Shown: positions 56,984 through 64,000 of the stretch, in pieces
Layout: each line of letters starts with the position of its first letter
Numbering within the stretch: the stretch's first letter is position 1
Source of the DNA: Pseudanabaena sp. FACHB-2040
Lineage (GTDB): Bacteria > Cyanobacteriota > Cyanobacteriia > Phormidesmidales > Phormidesmidaceae
Reading direction: 5' to 3'
DNA length: 64,000 nucleotides
Assembly (NCBI RefSeq): GCF_014696715.1
Contig: NZ_JACJQO010000005.1
Location: forward strand, 62,001-126,000
Notes under the pieces: generated by a model
Database searches by the model: none
Told to the model about the DNA's origin: nothing
Seen by the model: the letters and a program-made list of their open reading frames with translations, nothing else
Position numbers and translations under genes: made by a program

Positions 56984-57874
56984 ATGTCAGAGAATCAGTC
57001 TACTTTTGAGCAGAGCTATCGCTGGCAATACCCCGATGTTTTCCCCCGAACACCTGTACTGACAAGCTATGAAACGGATTGGAACAGCATCAGTCTAGAG
57101 TATCAACATCAGCCAGCCGGAGGAACGCCCACAGTTTGCGTTGACCACTATATGGTGGGTATCTATCTTGGGCAGAACTGTCAGCTAGAGCATATTTTAG
57201 ATGGGCATCTGCAAACAAAAATGGTTTCTAGCGGTGCAGTGATGTTGTGCCCCATGCATCACTCCCACAGCTTTCGCTGGGATCGAGAGATCCACGCAAT
57301 GGGCCTCAATTTAATGCCAGAACTACTCGCCCGCAATGCCTCGGAGCTGTCTGGATCCGAGAGGGTCGAATTTATACCGCACTTCGCACTTTACGATCCA
57401 CTCATTCAGCACATTGGCTTAGCCCTCAAAGCCGATCTGGAGTCCCACAAACCCGGTGGTCGGCTTTATGCAGAGAGCATGGCAAACGCATTGGCCGTTC
57501 ATCTGCTTAGGCACTACTCCTCTCACAACCACCAACCCACACGCAACTTTGAGGGTCTAGCGCCTCGTCAACTCAGACAAGTCATTGACTACATCAATGA
57601 CAACCTTGAGCAGGACTTGGGGCTAGAAGAACTAGCTGCGATCGCAAAGCTCAGCCAGTTCCACTTCTCCCGCTCCTTCAAGCGCTCTACGGGCCTGAGC
57701 CCGCACCAGTACGTGATTCGTCAGCGCGTTGAACGGGCCAAGCAACTGCTGAAACAGGGGGGGATGAGCATTTGCGAAGTTGCGATCGCCTGCGGCTTCA
57801 CCCACCAAAGCCACCTCAATCGTCACTTCAAGCGTCTGACGGGAATTACACCAAAGAATTTTTTGAAGCCATAG
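56984..57874 (+). CDS. AraC-family transcriptional regulator
   Basis: From ATG 56984 (good AGGGTGA spacing; a GTG at 56975 is the alternative) the product is 296 aa. An N-terminal cupin-like ligand-binding domain (about residues 20-150, with the His-rich turn CPMHHSHSFRWD) precedes a double helix-turn-helix (about 195-295): DYINDNLEQDLGLEELAAIA, FHFSRSFKRSTGLSPHQYVI, VAIACGFTHQSHLNRHFKRL and TGITPKNFL. Such regulators in cyanobacteria often sit next to TonB-dependent siderophore receptor genes. Just after it, a 40-codon ORF with a signal-like start may be a relic of such a gene. Its target is unknown. Confidence 0.88.
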   Translation: MSENQSTFEQSYRWQYPDVFPRTPVLTSYETDWNSISLEYQHQPAGGTPTVCVDHYMVGIYLGQNCQLEHILDGHLQTKMVSSGAVMLCPMHHSHSFRWDREIHAMGLNLMPELLARNASELSGSERVEFIPHFALYDPLIQHIGLALKADLESHKPGGRLYAESMANALAVHLLRHYSSHNHQPTRNFEGLAPRQLRQVIDYINDNLEQDLGLEELAAIAKLSQFHFSRSFKRSTGLSPHQYVIRQRVERAKQLLKQGGMSICEVAIACGFTHQSHLNRHFKRLTGITPKNFLKP

Positions 57875-58041
57875 CAATTTTGTGCAAAAACAGCACACTT
57901 GTGCAAGATCTTCAAGCCTAGTTGATTTAATCTTAACTTCATTCGATAAATAATCGGAGAAGACTGCTGTAGCGTAATGCTAGTAGTAGAACAAAGTAGC
58001 TATCACGATCAAGTCGTCGGCCAAATCCTACCCGAAGAGTT

Positions 58042-58164
58042 ATGAAGATCTCTGTAAAGTGGTTTTTACATGGAAGTTGCTGTACCTTAGCTGCATTGGC
58101 TCCAGTGTTAAATCTGGAAGGCGACTTGCTCTGGTACACGATTCTAATTCATATTAATTCTTAA
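58042..58164 (+). pseudogene. Possible remnant of an exported-protein gene
   Basis: A 40-codon ORF starting MKISVKWFLHGSCCTLAALA looks like the signal peptide of an outer-membrane or secreted protein, then loses character and stops at 58164. Its place directly after an AraC regulator fits the start of a deleted TonB-dependent receptor gene, but no receptor sequence follows, so this is only a suggestion. The alternative is chance. Confidence 0.25.
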
Positions 58165-58308
58165 ACATGAAAAACCTTATTGAGACGGCATCAGTTGAAC
58201 AGCGTATAGCTTGACCTTAGGCAAGCTTTTATCCACTGAAGCTCTACTTTTTTCAAGAGAACAAACAAGTATTAGCCAGAGAAAGTCCAATTTAGGTAGG
58301 GGAGAGCA

Positions 58309-58995
58309 ATGTCACAAAGTCTGTCAATTACTGCTCTCATAGCAGGCGTCATCTTCATCATACTTGGTTTAACTGGAGGAGGCTTCAAGATTTTTGGAGC
58401 TGAGATAGCATCATCTATCTCCAATAAATACTTACGCTTTATAGCAACCGCGTTTGGCATCATTTTCCTCATAATCTCATTTCCACAAGTTCTTTCTGAA
58501 CAACAAGTAACAGAGCCATTTAGAACGAGCAACCAAACTTCGGCTTCCATCAACAACTTATTCGACAAGACAACAATTACAAATAGCATACTAGAACCAG
58601 TAGACTTTACGGCGCAGGGGATCCCAGTCGTTGCAACAGAAAACGGCAACGGAGCAAAGTTGTCAGTCAGAGTAAATAACCTTTCTGGTGATATAAACAA
58701 AAATGATTATAAGCTTGTCTCTTTTGCAAGAGTTAACGGAAGTAGTAATTGGGATTATCAAGGATCAAAGATTTTATCAGAATCCCCCTCTCCTTTCGAA
58801 CTGACACTCTGGCATGATCCAGAAGCCAACGCAGGCAATCAGAAGTTGTACGAAGTAATTACAATTATCTCTTCAACACTCAGTAGTTCTGCCCCCAAAA
58901 CTTTCACTGAAGATGATGTAGAAAGATTTCAGATTACAAGAAGTGAGACTTTGGTATTTTACCGGGACGATTCACGACGATCTATTCCCCAGTAA
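58309..58995 (+). CDS. Hypothetical membrane protein, 228 aa
   Basis: The 228-aa protein has two hydrophobic segments near the N-terminus (about residues 8-24, ITALIAGVIFIILGLTGGG, and 42-60, LRFIATAFGIIFLIISFP). They are followed by an approximately 165-residue hydrophilic domain rich in Ser, Asn and Thr with beta-like pattern (SVRVNNLSGDINKNDYKLVS). I recognise no family. The ATG at 58309 has a strong site (GGGGAGAGCA). It is AT-rich and stands alone in the turnover region. Confidence 0.6.
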   Translation: MSQSLSITALIAGVIFIILGLTGGGFKIFGAEIASSISNKYLRFIATAFGIIFLIISFPQVLSEQQVTEPFRTSNQTSASINNLFDKTTITNSILEPVDFTAQGIPVVATENGNGAKLSVRVNNLSGDINKNDYKLVSFARVNGSSNWDYQGSKILSESPSPFELTLWHDPEANAGNQKLYEVITIISSTLSSSAPKTFTEDDVERFQITRSETLVFYRDDSRRSIPQ

Positions 58996-59075
58996 GTAAA
59001 ACCATAAGAAGTAATCAATGTACATCGATTACTTCTTATATCTAAAGTGATAATGATCATAGAAGTTATAGGTTA

Positions 59076-59316
59076 AATGGCTGGGCTGCCTTTAGCGGCA
59101 ACTCTGCTGCTGCACCTCAGTTAGCAGGCATTTTCGCCTTGATGAGGCAGGCGAATTTTGACTTGTCTCATACCAGAATTAAGCAGATTTTGCAGCACAC
59201 TATCACTGATGTGTCGAAAGGAGTTAGCAATCCCTGCAGCAGCGATGCATCTGATCGTGATGGTCTGGATTTAGCTTCGGGTTTATGGTGTAGCTGATGC
59301 TTATGGTGTGATTTGA
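59076..59316 (+). pseudogene. C-terminal fragment of a subtilase-like protease with frameshift
   Basis: The frame from 59076 reads NGWAAFSGNSAAAPQLAGIF, the catalytic-serine segment of S8/S53 serine peptidases (usually SGTSAAAPQVAG), then FALMRQANFDLSHTRIKQIL and SDRDGLDLASG. At about 59283 one extra T shifts the frame. In the next frame the expected ending YGVADAYGVI and TGA (59314-59316) appears. The N-terminal catalytic half is absent upstream. It is a clear relic of a protease gene that was deleted and then frameshifted. Confidence 0.75.
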
Positions 59317-59457
59317 GGAGTGGCGCGTACTAAATTTTCTGTTTGAAAGCAGTAACTTGTGGTGGTTCGCCCAGCCTACCAATTGAGGTAGAAATAACTT
59401 GGAGAAACTTCGAAATCAAGACTCAGTTCAAAGTTTTTGTATCGGGAGTTAGCATAC

Positions 59458-60051
59458 ATGACCATGAAATCTGATTATTTAAAACTCAAAGAGCATTTAG
59501 ACGAGATTTTGTGGGAATTTGAGAAGATTCTTGAGGAAAAAGGAATTAATGGAATAGAAGTTGTGTTAACCGAGGCTAATTTCGTATCTCGCTCACGCAA
59601 ATCGAAGACAGCTTTTTCACTGCGAAAAATTCTGGAAGAGTGCTTTCCGTTAGGAGCCAAAAATATTGAAGAAAAACATATTTTGGCAACTCAAAGTTTG
59701 TTAAATTTGAATAAATATTCGGAGACTGCCATTAAAGTTTTGCTTGAGGTAGTCAACAGTCCAAATAATTATTCATCCTCTTTACAGGGGCTAGCAGTTA
59801 AAATCCTTGAAGAGTTACCTGATCTACACAAAAAAACTCTGCAAAAAACCGGTTCTAAACAGTCAGATAACCCAATTCCCTTAGAAGAGACGTCAGTACA
59901 AGTACTTGAAGATTCAGTCAGCTTAGATAGTGTCTTCTTCTCTAAAGATGCTCCTGTTGCAACTCCTAAGAATTGCACAAACCTAAACGACAAAAACTAT
60001 ACTAAGGATACGTGTTGCACATCATCTTCATCTAAGGAAAAGGCAGAATAG
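59458..60051 (+). CDS. Hypothetical protein, 197 aa
   Basis: From ATG 59458 (MTMKSDYLKLKEHLDEI; GGGAG site upstream) the protein is 197 aa, AT-rich and charged. The first 130 residues are predicted helical (LKEHLDEILWEFEKILEEKG, LKIL-type segments). The C-terminal 60 are Ser/Asn/Thr/Lys-rich and disordered, with a cysteine pair near the end (DTCCTSSSSKE). I recognise no family. It converges with the STAND gene with only 19 bp between. Whether it belongs with the STAND pair is unknown. Confidence 0.55.
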   Translation: MTMKSDYLKLKEHLDEILWEFEKILEEKGINGIEVVLTEANFVSRSRKSKTAFSLRKILEECFPLGAKNIEEKHILATQSLLNLNKYSETAIKVLLEVVNSPNNYSSSLQGLAVKILEELPDLHKKTLQKTGSKQSDNPIPLEETSVQVLEDSVSLDSVFFSKDAPVATPKNCTNLNDKNYTKDTCCTSSSSKEKAE

Positions 60052-60070
60052 GCTTTAAAGTAGTAAAACG

Positions 60071-62173
60071 TTAGAGTCCTAGCTCCCTACAGTCCCGATT
60101 AGGGTCTAAAGAGAACTTCTCAGGGAGGTTTGCTTGGCACAGTATTGACTGTTCAAGTTGCGATTGTTGAAGCCCCTTGGCTGTTTCAAAATTTGTCTTG
60201 TATGCGAAACTCTCCTCAAACTTGGCATCTTCTAATAAAGCTTCACTGAAATCGGCGCTTTTAAGGTTGGCTTTACTAAAATCAGCCCCCCTAAAATCAG
60301 CGGAACTAAGATTGGTTTCGGCTAGATGCGCCGCCCTGAAATTTGCCCTCCAAAGGGTCGCCCCACTTAAATCCATACCGTTTAGAACATCATTACAAAA
60401 ATTAGCTTCTTCTAAGTTGTCCTTCTGGCCTACGAAAATCATGTATCTAACCAGTATCGGAATGCCACGGTTTTGCTGACAATCGTCATCCTTTCGATCA
60501 ATAATTCCTTCTATAAAACCAAGTAGGGCAAAGTGTAAAATAGCTAGTGTTCCTGCAAAAGGAAAAATCGCAAAGACAGAACTCACTTTCAAGAGACTTT
60601 GTCGCTGCTTTATTCTACTTGCGCGTATAAATTGTTCTGCCAAACTGGACAAGGCAGTTTCGGAATTGTTTTTGTTTGTTTGAAGAAAGCTTCTAGCATC
60701 ACGCAAAGACCGCCCCTGCAATAAGCAATCTTTAGCTCTCTGCCGATCACTCCACTCGATCGCTACCTGTTCAATTCTGCGTTTTTGCCGTAAAGTCTCC
60801 CAATGTTCCTTCAGCCAGTCCTGCAGCTCCTTCCAGTTACGGATCAGGGCTTCGTGGGCAACTTCGAGCATTTCAACCTGCTGCTCGTTGCAGGACGTGA
60901 CTAAGATCCAAACGCCGGGCCGGGCAAAGCAGTCGATCACTTCTCGAACGAGGGCTTCGCTGCTGTCTCCCGTGATAAGTTCAGAAATCGCGGCGCGGCG
61001 GCGAGTGTTTTTGTTGTCTTCGTTGATTTGTACCAGGGCGAGAAACGTGCAGCGAGCGACTCTTTGCTGATCGGGCGTTAAGGACTCATAGAGCCGTTTG
61101 GCTTCGCTGGCCAGTGCTCCGCCCACGCCGCCGATGTGCTTCAGCGTGTCTGCGGGTTCCACACCATTGCGAAGCCCCTCCCAGATTTGAGTCAGCGCAA
61201 ACTGCAGCAGGGGGAGGGCGGCTTCTTGGCCTTCGGTTTCTCGAATTAGCCACTGCACGGTGGCTTTATCTAAGGCGTGCCCGGCTCGTTTTGCTGGCTC
61301 GGTGATTGCGATCGCAAGCTCCTCTGGCTGCATAATAGGTACTAAAAACCCTTGGGAAGAAAAGAGCTTGTTCAATCGCGGGTGTTGCTGAGTAGCTCCC
61401 AAAAAATCACTCCGCAGCGTCAAAATAATCGAGACTCGTTGGGAGCGATTGCTGGCTGCACACAGCAAATTCTCCACAAAAGCATCCCGCTCCGCTGCAT
61501 CTGTGCAGAGCGTGTAGATCTCCTCAAACTGATCCACCAAAACGATGAGCGGTGAGAAGCTAATATCAGGAAAGACATCTGCAATCCGGCGCAGCCCGTC
61601 AAATTCCTTCTGACTATTGGCCTGAAGCAATTCCTCCTTAAACTCGCGCGTTTTAGCAACGGGCATGGGATCACTTGTCGCAATTCGAGCCAGCACTGTG
61701 GCTAAGGCTTCGAGGGGATGGTTGCCAGGGGTTAGCACCACGACGCGAGTGCGATCGCATCCCGGCAATAGCTGCTTACCCAAAGCAGGAATTAACCCTG
61801 CCCGCGCTAGAGATGACTTTCCCGAACCGGATGGGCCGTATATGGGTAAGACTCGAACCGTGTTGCGATCGTTATACAGCTGTTGAAATCGTTGCCACAA
61901 TTGCTCAACGTGAAGCGATCGTCCGAAGAAGCGATCGCCATCGGTTTCCCGAAACGTCAACAGACCCTGATAGGGATTTTGTCCTAGTTCTTCAGAAGGC
62001 GTTTCTGCCTCTGTTGTAGTCGGAATCTGGGACAGATAGACGGTCAGTTGCCCAACCGCTAAACCTCCTACCATTTGAGCAATCGCCTGTCCCTGATTTT
62101 GATCTACCGTTTGGCGAACTTGATTGGTAGGATCAGGGGCTAAAACCGAGCCAGAGTCTGAAGAATCCGACAT
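60071..62173 (-). CDS. STAND NTPase with N-terminal amyloid-like motif and pentapeptide repeats
   Basis: The 700-aa protein resembles NLR-type immune receptors. Residues about 18-50 (RQTVDQNQGQAIAQMVGG...) match the C-terminus of the adjacent small protein. A STAND NTPase of the nSTAND1 type follows: FFGRSLHVEQLWQRF (about 82-96), Walker A GPSGSGKSS (113-121), Walker B LIVLVDQFEE (209-218), sensor ILTLRSDFLGA and the winged-helix region EVAHEALIRNWKELQDWL. A membrane helix lies at about 531-558 and pentapeptide repeats at 586-675 (ADFRGADFSKANLKSADFSE), which may be the sensor. It starts 49 bp after the small gene, so both form one operon. Function is inferred from architecture. Confidence 0.85.
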   Translation of the reverse strand: MSDSSDSGSVLAPDPTNQVRQTVDQNQGQAIAQMVGGLAVGQLTVYLSQIPTTTEAETPSEELGQNPYQGLLTFRETDGDRFFGRSLHVEQLWQRFQQLYNDRNTVRVLPIYGPSGSGKSSLARAGLIPALGKQLLPGCDRTRVVVLTPGNHPLEALATVLARIATSDPMPVAKTREFKEELLQANSQKEFDGLRRIADVFPDISFSPLIVLVDQFEEIYTLCTDAAERDAFVENLLCAASNRSQRVSIILTLRSDFLGATQQHPRLNKLFSSQGFLVPIMQPEELAIAITEPAKRAGHALDKATVQWLIRETEGQEAALPLLQFALTQIWEGLRNGVEPADTLKHIGGVGGALASEAKRLYESLTPDQQRVARCTFLALVQINEDNKNTRRRAAISELITGDSSEALVREVIDCFARPGVWILVTSCNEQQVEMLEVAHEALIRNWKELQDWLKEHWETLRQKRRIEQVAIEWSDRQRAKDCLLQGRSLRDARSFLQTNKNNSETALSSLAEQFIRASRIKQRQSLLKVSSVFAIFPFAGTLAILHFALLGFIEGIIDRKDDDCQQNRGIPILVRYMIFVGQKDNLEEANFCNDVLNGMDLSGATLWRANFRAAHLAETNLSSADFRGADFSKANLKSADFSEALLEDAKFEESFAYKTNFETAKGLQQSQLEQSILCQANLPEKFSLDPNRDCRELGL

Positions 62174-62222
62174 GATACAAATGCACCCAGTTTATTTAGT
62201 TCACCTACATTTATAGGTCCAC

Positions 62223-62660
62223 CTATAGGTTCACGCCGTCTTGAATATTACCGTCAATTCGGCCAATGGCTTTGCCACCAGTCATTTGCCCAATTACCTG
62301 CCCTTCATTATTCGTAACCGTCTGATTAATTTGCACTCCCGCTGTTGTTAGGGGGCTTTCTTGCATAATTCGAGCAATCGCCTCTTCCAGATCTGGATTC
62401 TCCTTCAGCAAGGTTTCTAGCTCTTCTTGAAAGACCGCTTTACGAGCCTCACTTTCTGGCTTTGCTGCCACCTGTTCTGCTGCAATTCTGGCGTCGTCTT
62501 TCGCCACCAACTTAGGATGCAATTTGCCCCAAATTTTCTTCGCTGTTTCCCAAGCATCCGGACCAATCTGACTACCTGCACTTTCAGCAGCCTTCTCACC
62601 CAGCTTCATCAGAAAAGGCATACAGGAATTAAGAAGAGCCGCCAGCGCTAAAATATCCAT
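62223..62660 (-). CDS. Putative Bell-domain effector with C-terminal amyloid-like motif
   Basis: The 145-aa protein starts with a hydrophobic helix (MDILALAALLNSCMPFLMK), then GEKAAESAGS and KKIWGKLHPKL. This matches the pattern of bacterial Bell domains, helical membrane-targeting modules compared with fungal HeLo/HELL pore formers. A charged helical part (about residues 50-100) leads to VQINQTVTNNEGQVIGQM, TGGKAIGRIDGNIQ (109-140). That segment shares 14 of about 26 residues with the N-terminus of the downstream STAND protein. In amyloid-signalling pairs the receptor motif templates the effector motif and triggers membrane damage. The Bell call is by pattern memory; the shared motif is directly visible. 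Confidence 0.65.
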   Translation of the reverse strand: MDILALAALLNSCMPFLMKLGEKAAESAGSQIGPDAWETAKKIWGKLHPKLVAKDDARIAAEQVAAKPESEARKAVFQEELETLLKENPDLEEAIARIMQESPLTTAGVQINQTVTNNEGQVIGQMTGGKAIGRIDGNIQDGVNL

Positions 62661-62909
62661 TTTATTTCTACCTGATGGTGCAGCAATAACTTCTCTCTAC
62701 CACATCCAATCAAGTTAATTCAATAGTAGCCATGTTCTGAAAGCTCCCTAGGTGAACAGGGAGATGCGATCGCACTGCTTACCAAGAGAAGAATCATAGC
62801 TGTCAGAGCCGAGTTAGCCTTCTCCTGCTTTGTCACCTATGCGTGACTGCGATACTGTTTAGTGGACAGCGCTGGCAGTTAGCTGATCTCCTCTAGGTGA
62901 AAGCACATC

Positions 62910-63338
62910 ATGCAAAAAATTCTTTTTGATCTAGATATTTATCCTTACCAGATTGACTACCTGGGTCACGTTAATAATGCTGTTTACATTCAGTGGATGG
63001 AAATTGGGCGCATAAAATTGCTAGAGGCAATTGGCCTGCCTATTCATGAAATCTCGGAGCAGGGGTTTGTACCCGTTCTGGTTCACACCAGCATCACCTA
63101 CAAAGTGCCTCTGTATGTTAGCGATCGCGTTCAGATAGAGCTATGGTTATCTGAGTTGCGCCATGCTTCTGCCATCTTGCAATTTCGCTTTCGCAGCGAC
63201 CAACAAACGCTTGCAGCTGAAGGCATGCAAAAAGGTCTATTTGTGGATAAGCAAACTATGCGACCAAGGCGGCTTCTCCCAGAAGAAAAAGCTTTGTTTG
63301 TCCCATACCTAGACACGATTTTAGGTACGAACCAGTAG
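62910..63338 (+). CDS. Acyl-CoA thioesterase of the hotdog fold
   Basis: The 142-aa protein has the 4-hydroxybenzoyl-CoA thioesterase/YbgC layout: YQIDYLGHVNNAVYIQWMEI carries the catalytic Asp of the D-x-x-GHVNN motif, followed by the central helix ARIKLLEAIG and strands FVPVLVHTSITYKVPLYVSD and QIELWLSELRHASAILQF. The substrate is not predictable; cyanobacterial members include the menaquinone/phylloquinone-pathway thioesterase, but the position here gives no support. The ATG at 62910 is preceded by AGGTGAAAGCACATC. Confidence 0.85.
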   Translation: MQKILFDLDIYPYQIDYLGHVNNAVYIQWMEIGRIKLLEAIGLPIHEISEQGFVPVLVHTSITYKVPLYVSDRVQIELWLSELRHASAILQFRFRSDQQTLAAEGMQKGLFVDKQTMRPRRLLPEEKALFVPYLDTILGTNQ

Positions 63339-63512
63339 GTGTGCAGAGTTTTGGTAGAGGCACGTCTCCTACTCTAGATAGAACAAGTCTGACAGAAAAC
63401 TTTATATCCTTTGATGGAAAGATTTTGCAAAGCTACAGGCAGTTAAAGAGATTCATGACACAACTTCTGTAGCGAATGGTGGACTAATGCAAGTTATTGA
63501 GCAAGGAGCATA

Positions 63513-64000
63513 ATGGGTGGCAGCTTTCCCGCCATTCGAGATTTAGCAATCATTGGCAATCGTCGGACTGCGGCCCTGCTGACACATACGGGTGAGATTG
63601 TCTGGTACTGTCCAGGGCGGTTTGATCGTCCGTCTCTTTTAGCCGCCTTGCTCGATCCGTCGCAGGGCGGCAGTTGGAAGTTGAACATTCCGGAGGTTGC
63701 CTGCTCTGGGCGGCGCTACCTGGAGGATAGCGGCATTTTAGAAACAACCCTCACCCTGCCAGCGGGTGAGCTGCAAGTTACCGATTGGATGCCGATGGGA
63801 GAAAATGTTCCCCACGGAATTTGCCGCCAATTTTCATCAGCTCCTACCGATATTGCCGTCACGCTGCACCCTGCCCCCAATTATGCAGAGCGACGCCCTA
63901 CTCTTAAGCCCCAAGAGCACGGCATTCAAATTGATGGGCAGCATTACCTGTACGCATCTCATCCTCTCATTATTCAAGATGGGCGAGTTAGCTTTCTTCT
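63513..64000 (+). CDS. GH15-family protein, N-terminal part (truncated by window end)
   Basis: The frame from ATG 63513 (AAGGAGCATA site) is open to the window edge, 162 codons. FPAIRDLAIIGNRRTAALLT, then GEIVWYCPGRFDRPSLLAAL is the trehalase-like N-terminal domain seen in GH15 glucoamylase/trehalase relatives; YLEDSGILETTLTLPAGELQ and VTDWMPMGENVPHGICRQ follow. The catalytic (alpha/alpha)6 domain should lie beyond the window. It could act on alpha-glucans or trehalose; without the catalytic part it cannot be decided. Confidence 0.8.
   Translation, partial: MGGSFPAIRDLAIIGNRRTAALLTHTGEIVWYCPGRFDRPSLLAALLDPSQGGSWKLNIPEVACSGRRYLEDSGILETTLTLPAGELQVTDWMPMGENVPHGICRQFSSAPTDIAVTLHPAPNYAERRPTLKPQEHGIQIDGQHYLYASHPLIIQDGRVSFL

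Overview
The window is chromosomal DNA from a cyanobacterium. The palindrome GCGATCGC and its core GCGATCGCA recur throughout, as the HIP1 repeat does in cyanobacteria. Ferredoxin-dependent nitrate and nitrite reductases (NarB, NirA) with NtcB- and CnaT-like regulators, a Tic22-family protein and an HpsE-like glycosyltransferase all point the same way. Protein resemblances suggest a filamentous, Leptolyngbya/Nodosilinea-type strain, but that placement is inference. No rRNA, tRNA, CRISPR array or intact transposase was seen.

Layout. 0-4.4 kb: an orphan protein, a secreted pentapeptide-repeat protein, a 76-aa small protein behind a strongly folded leader, a Tic22 protein and a sugar-phosphate transferase. 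4.5-13.9 kb: a nitrate-assimilation cluster. nirA and narB run on the minus strand. A HEAT-repeat gene (NirB-like), ntcB and a cnaT-like gene run on the plus strand. The spacer between the two arms carries a credible NtcA promoter and NtcB sites, but no nitrate transporter is present. 14.3-17.1 kb: secA. 17.1-21.2 kb: a tight four-gene operon of exported binding-protein and VWA proteins with unknown role. 21.5-28.4 kb: a zincin-like secreted protein, a GH1 glucosidase, an SDR gene broken by an amber codon with a divergent MerR gene, a GFA-family protein, a GNAT and a YdeP-type molybdopterin oxidoreductase. 28.8-43.4 kb: a GT81-like glycosyltransferase with a DUF981 membrane protein, a methyltransferase, an EAL phosphodiesterase, htpG, a polysaccharide/lipid export operon (ABC exporter, GT2, GT4), a VanZ-like protein and an ABC-2 type exporter. 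43.8-49.1 kb: an RND efflux pump with a divergent PadR regulator. 49.2-52.7 kb: an NfeD-flotillin-flotillin membrane-microdomain operon.

From about 53.3 to 60 kb the sequence becomes more AT-rich and gene-poor. It holds orphan genes, three tandem 41-bp palindromic units, a second small protein of the 76-aa family plus a dead third copy, an AraC regulator, and a frameshifted tail of a subtilase-like protease. This looks like a turnover region.

The most interesting system is at 60.07-62.66 kb. A 145-aa protein with a Bell-like N-terminal domain lies directly upstream of a 700-aa STAND NTPase with C-terminal pentapeptide repeats. A roughly 30-residue motif at the effector's C-terminus is repeated at the NTPase's N-terminus (14 identities in about 26 positions). 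This is the arrangement of bacterial amyloid-signalling NLR/effector pairs, so the pair is a candidate regulated cell-death or anti-phage module. The right edge cuts into a GH15-type gene.
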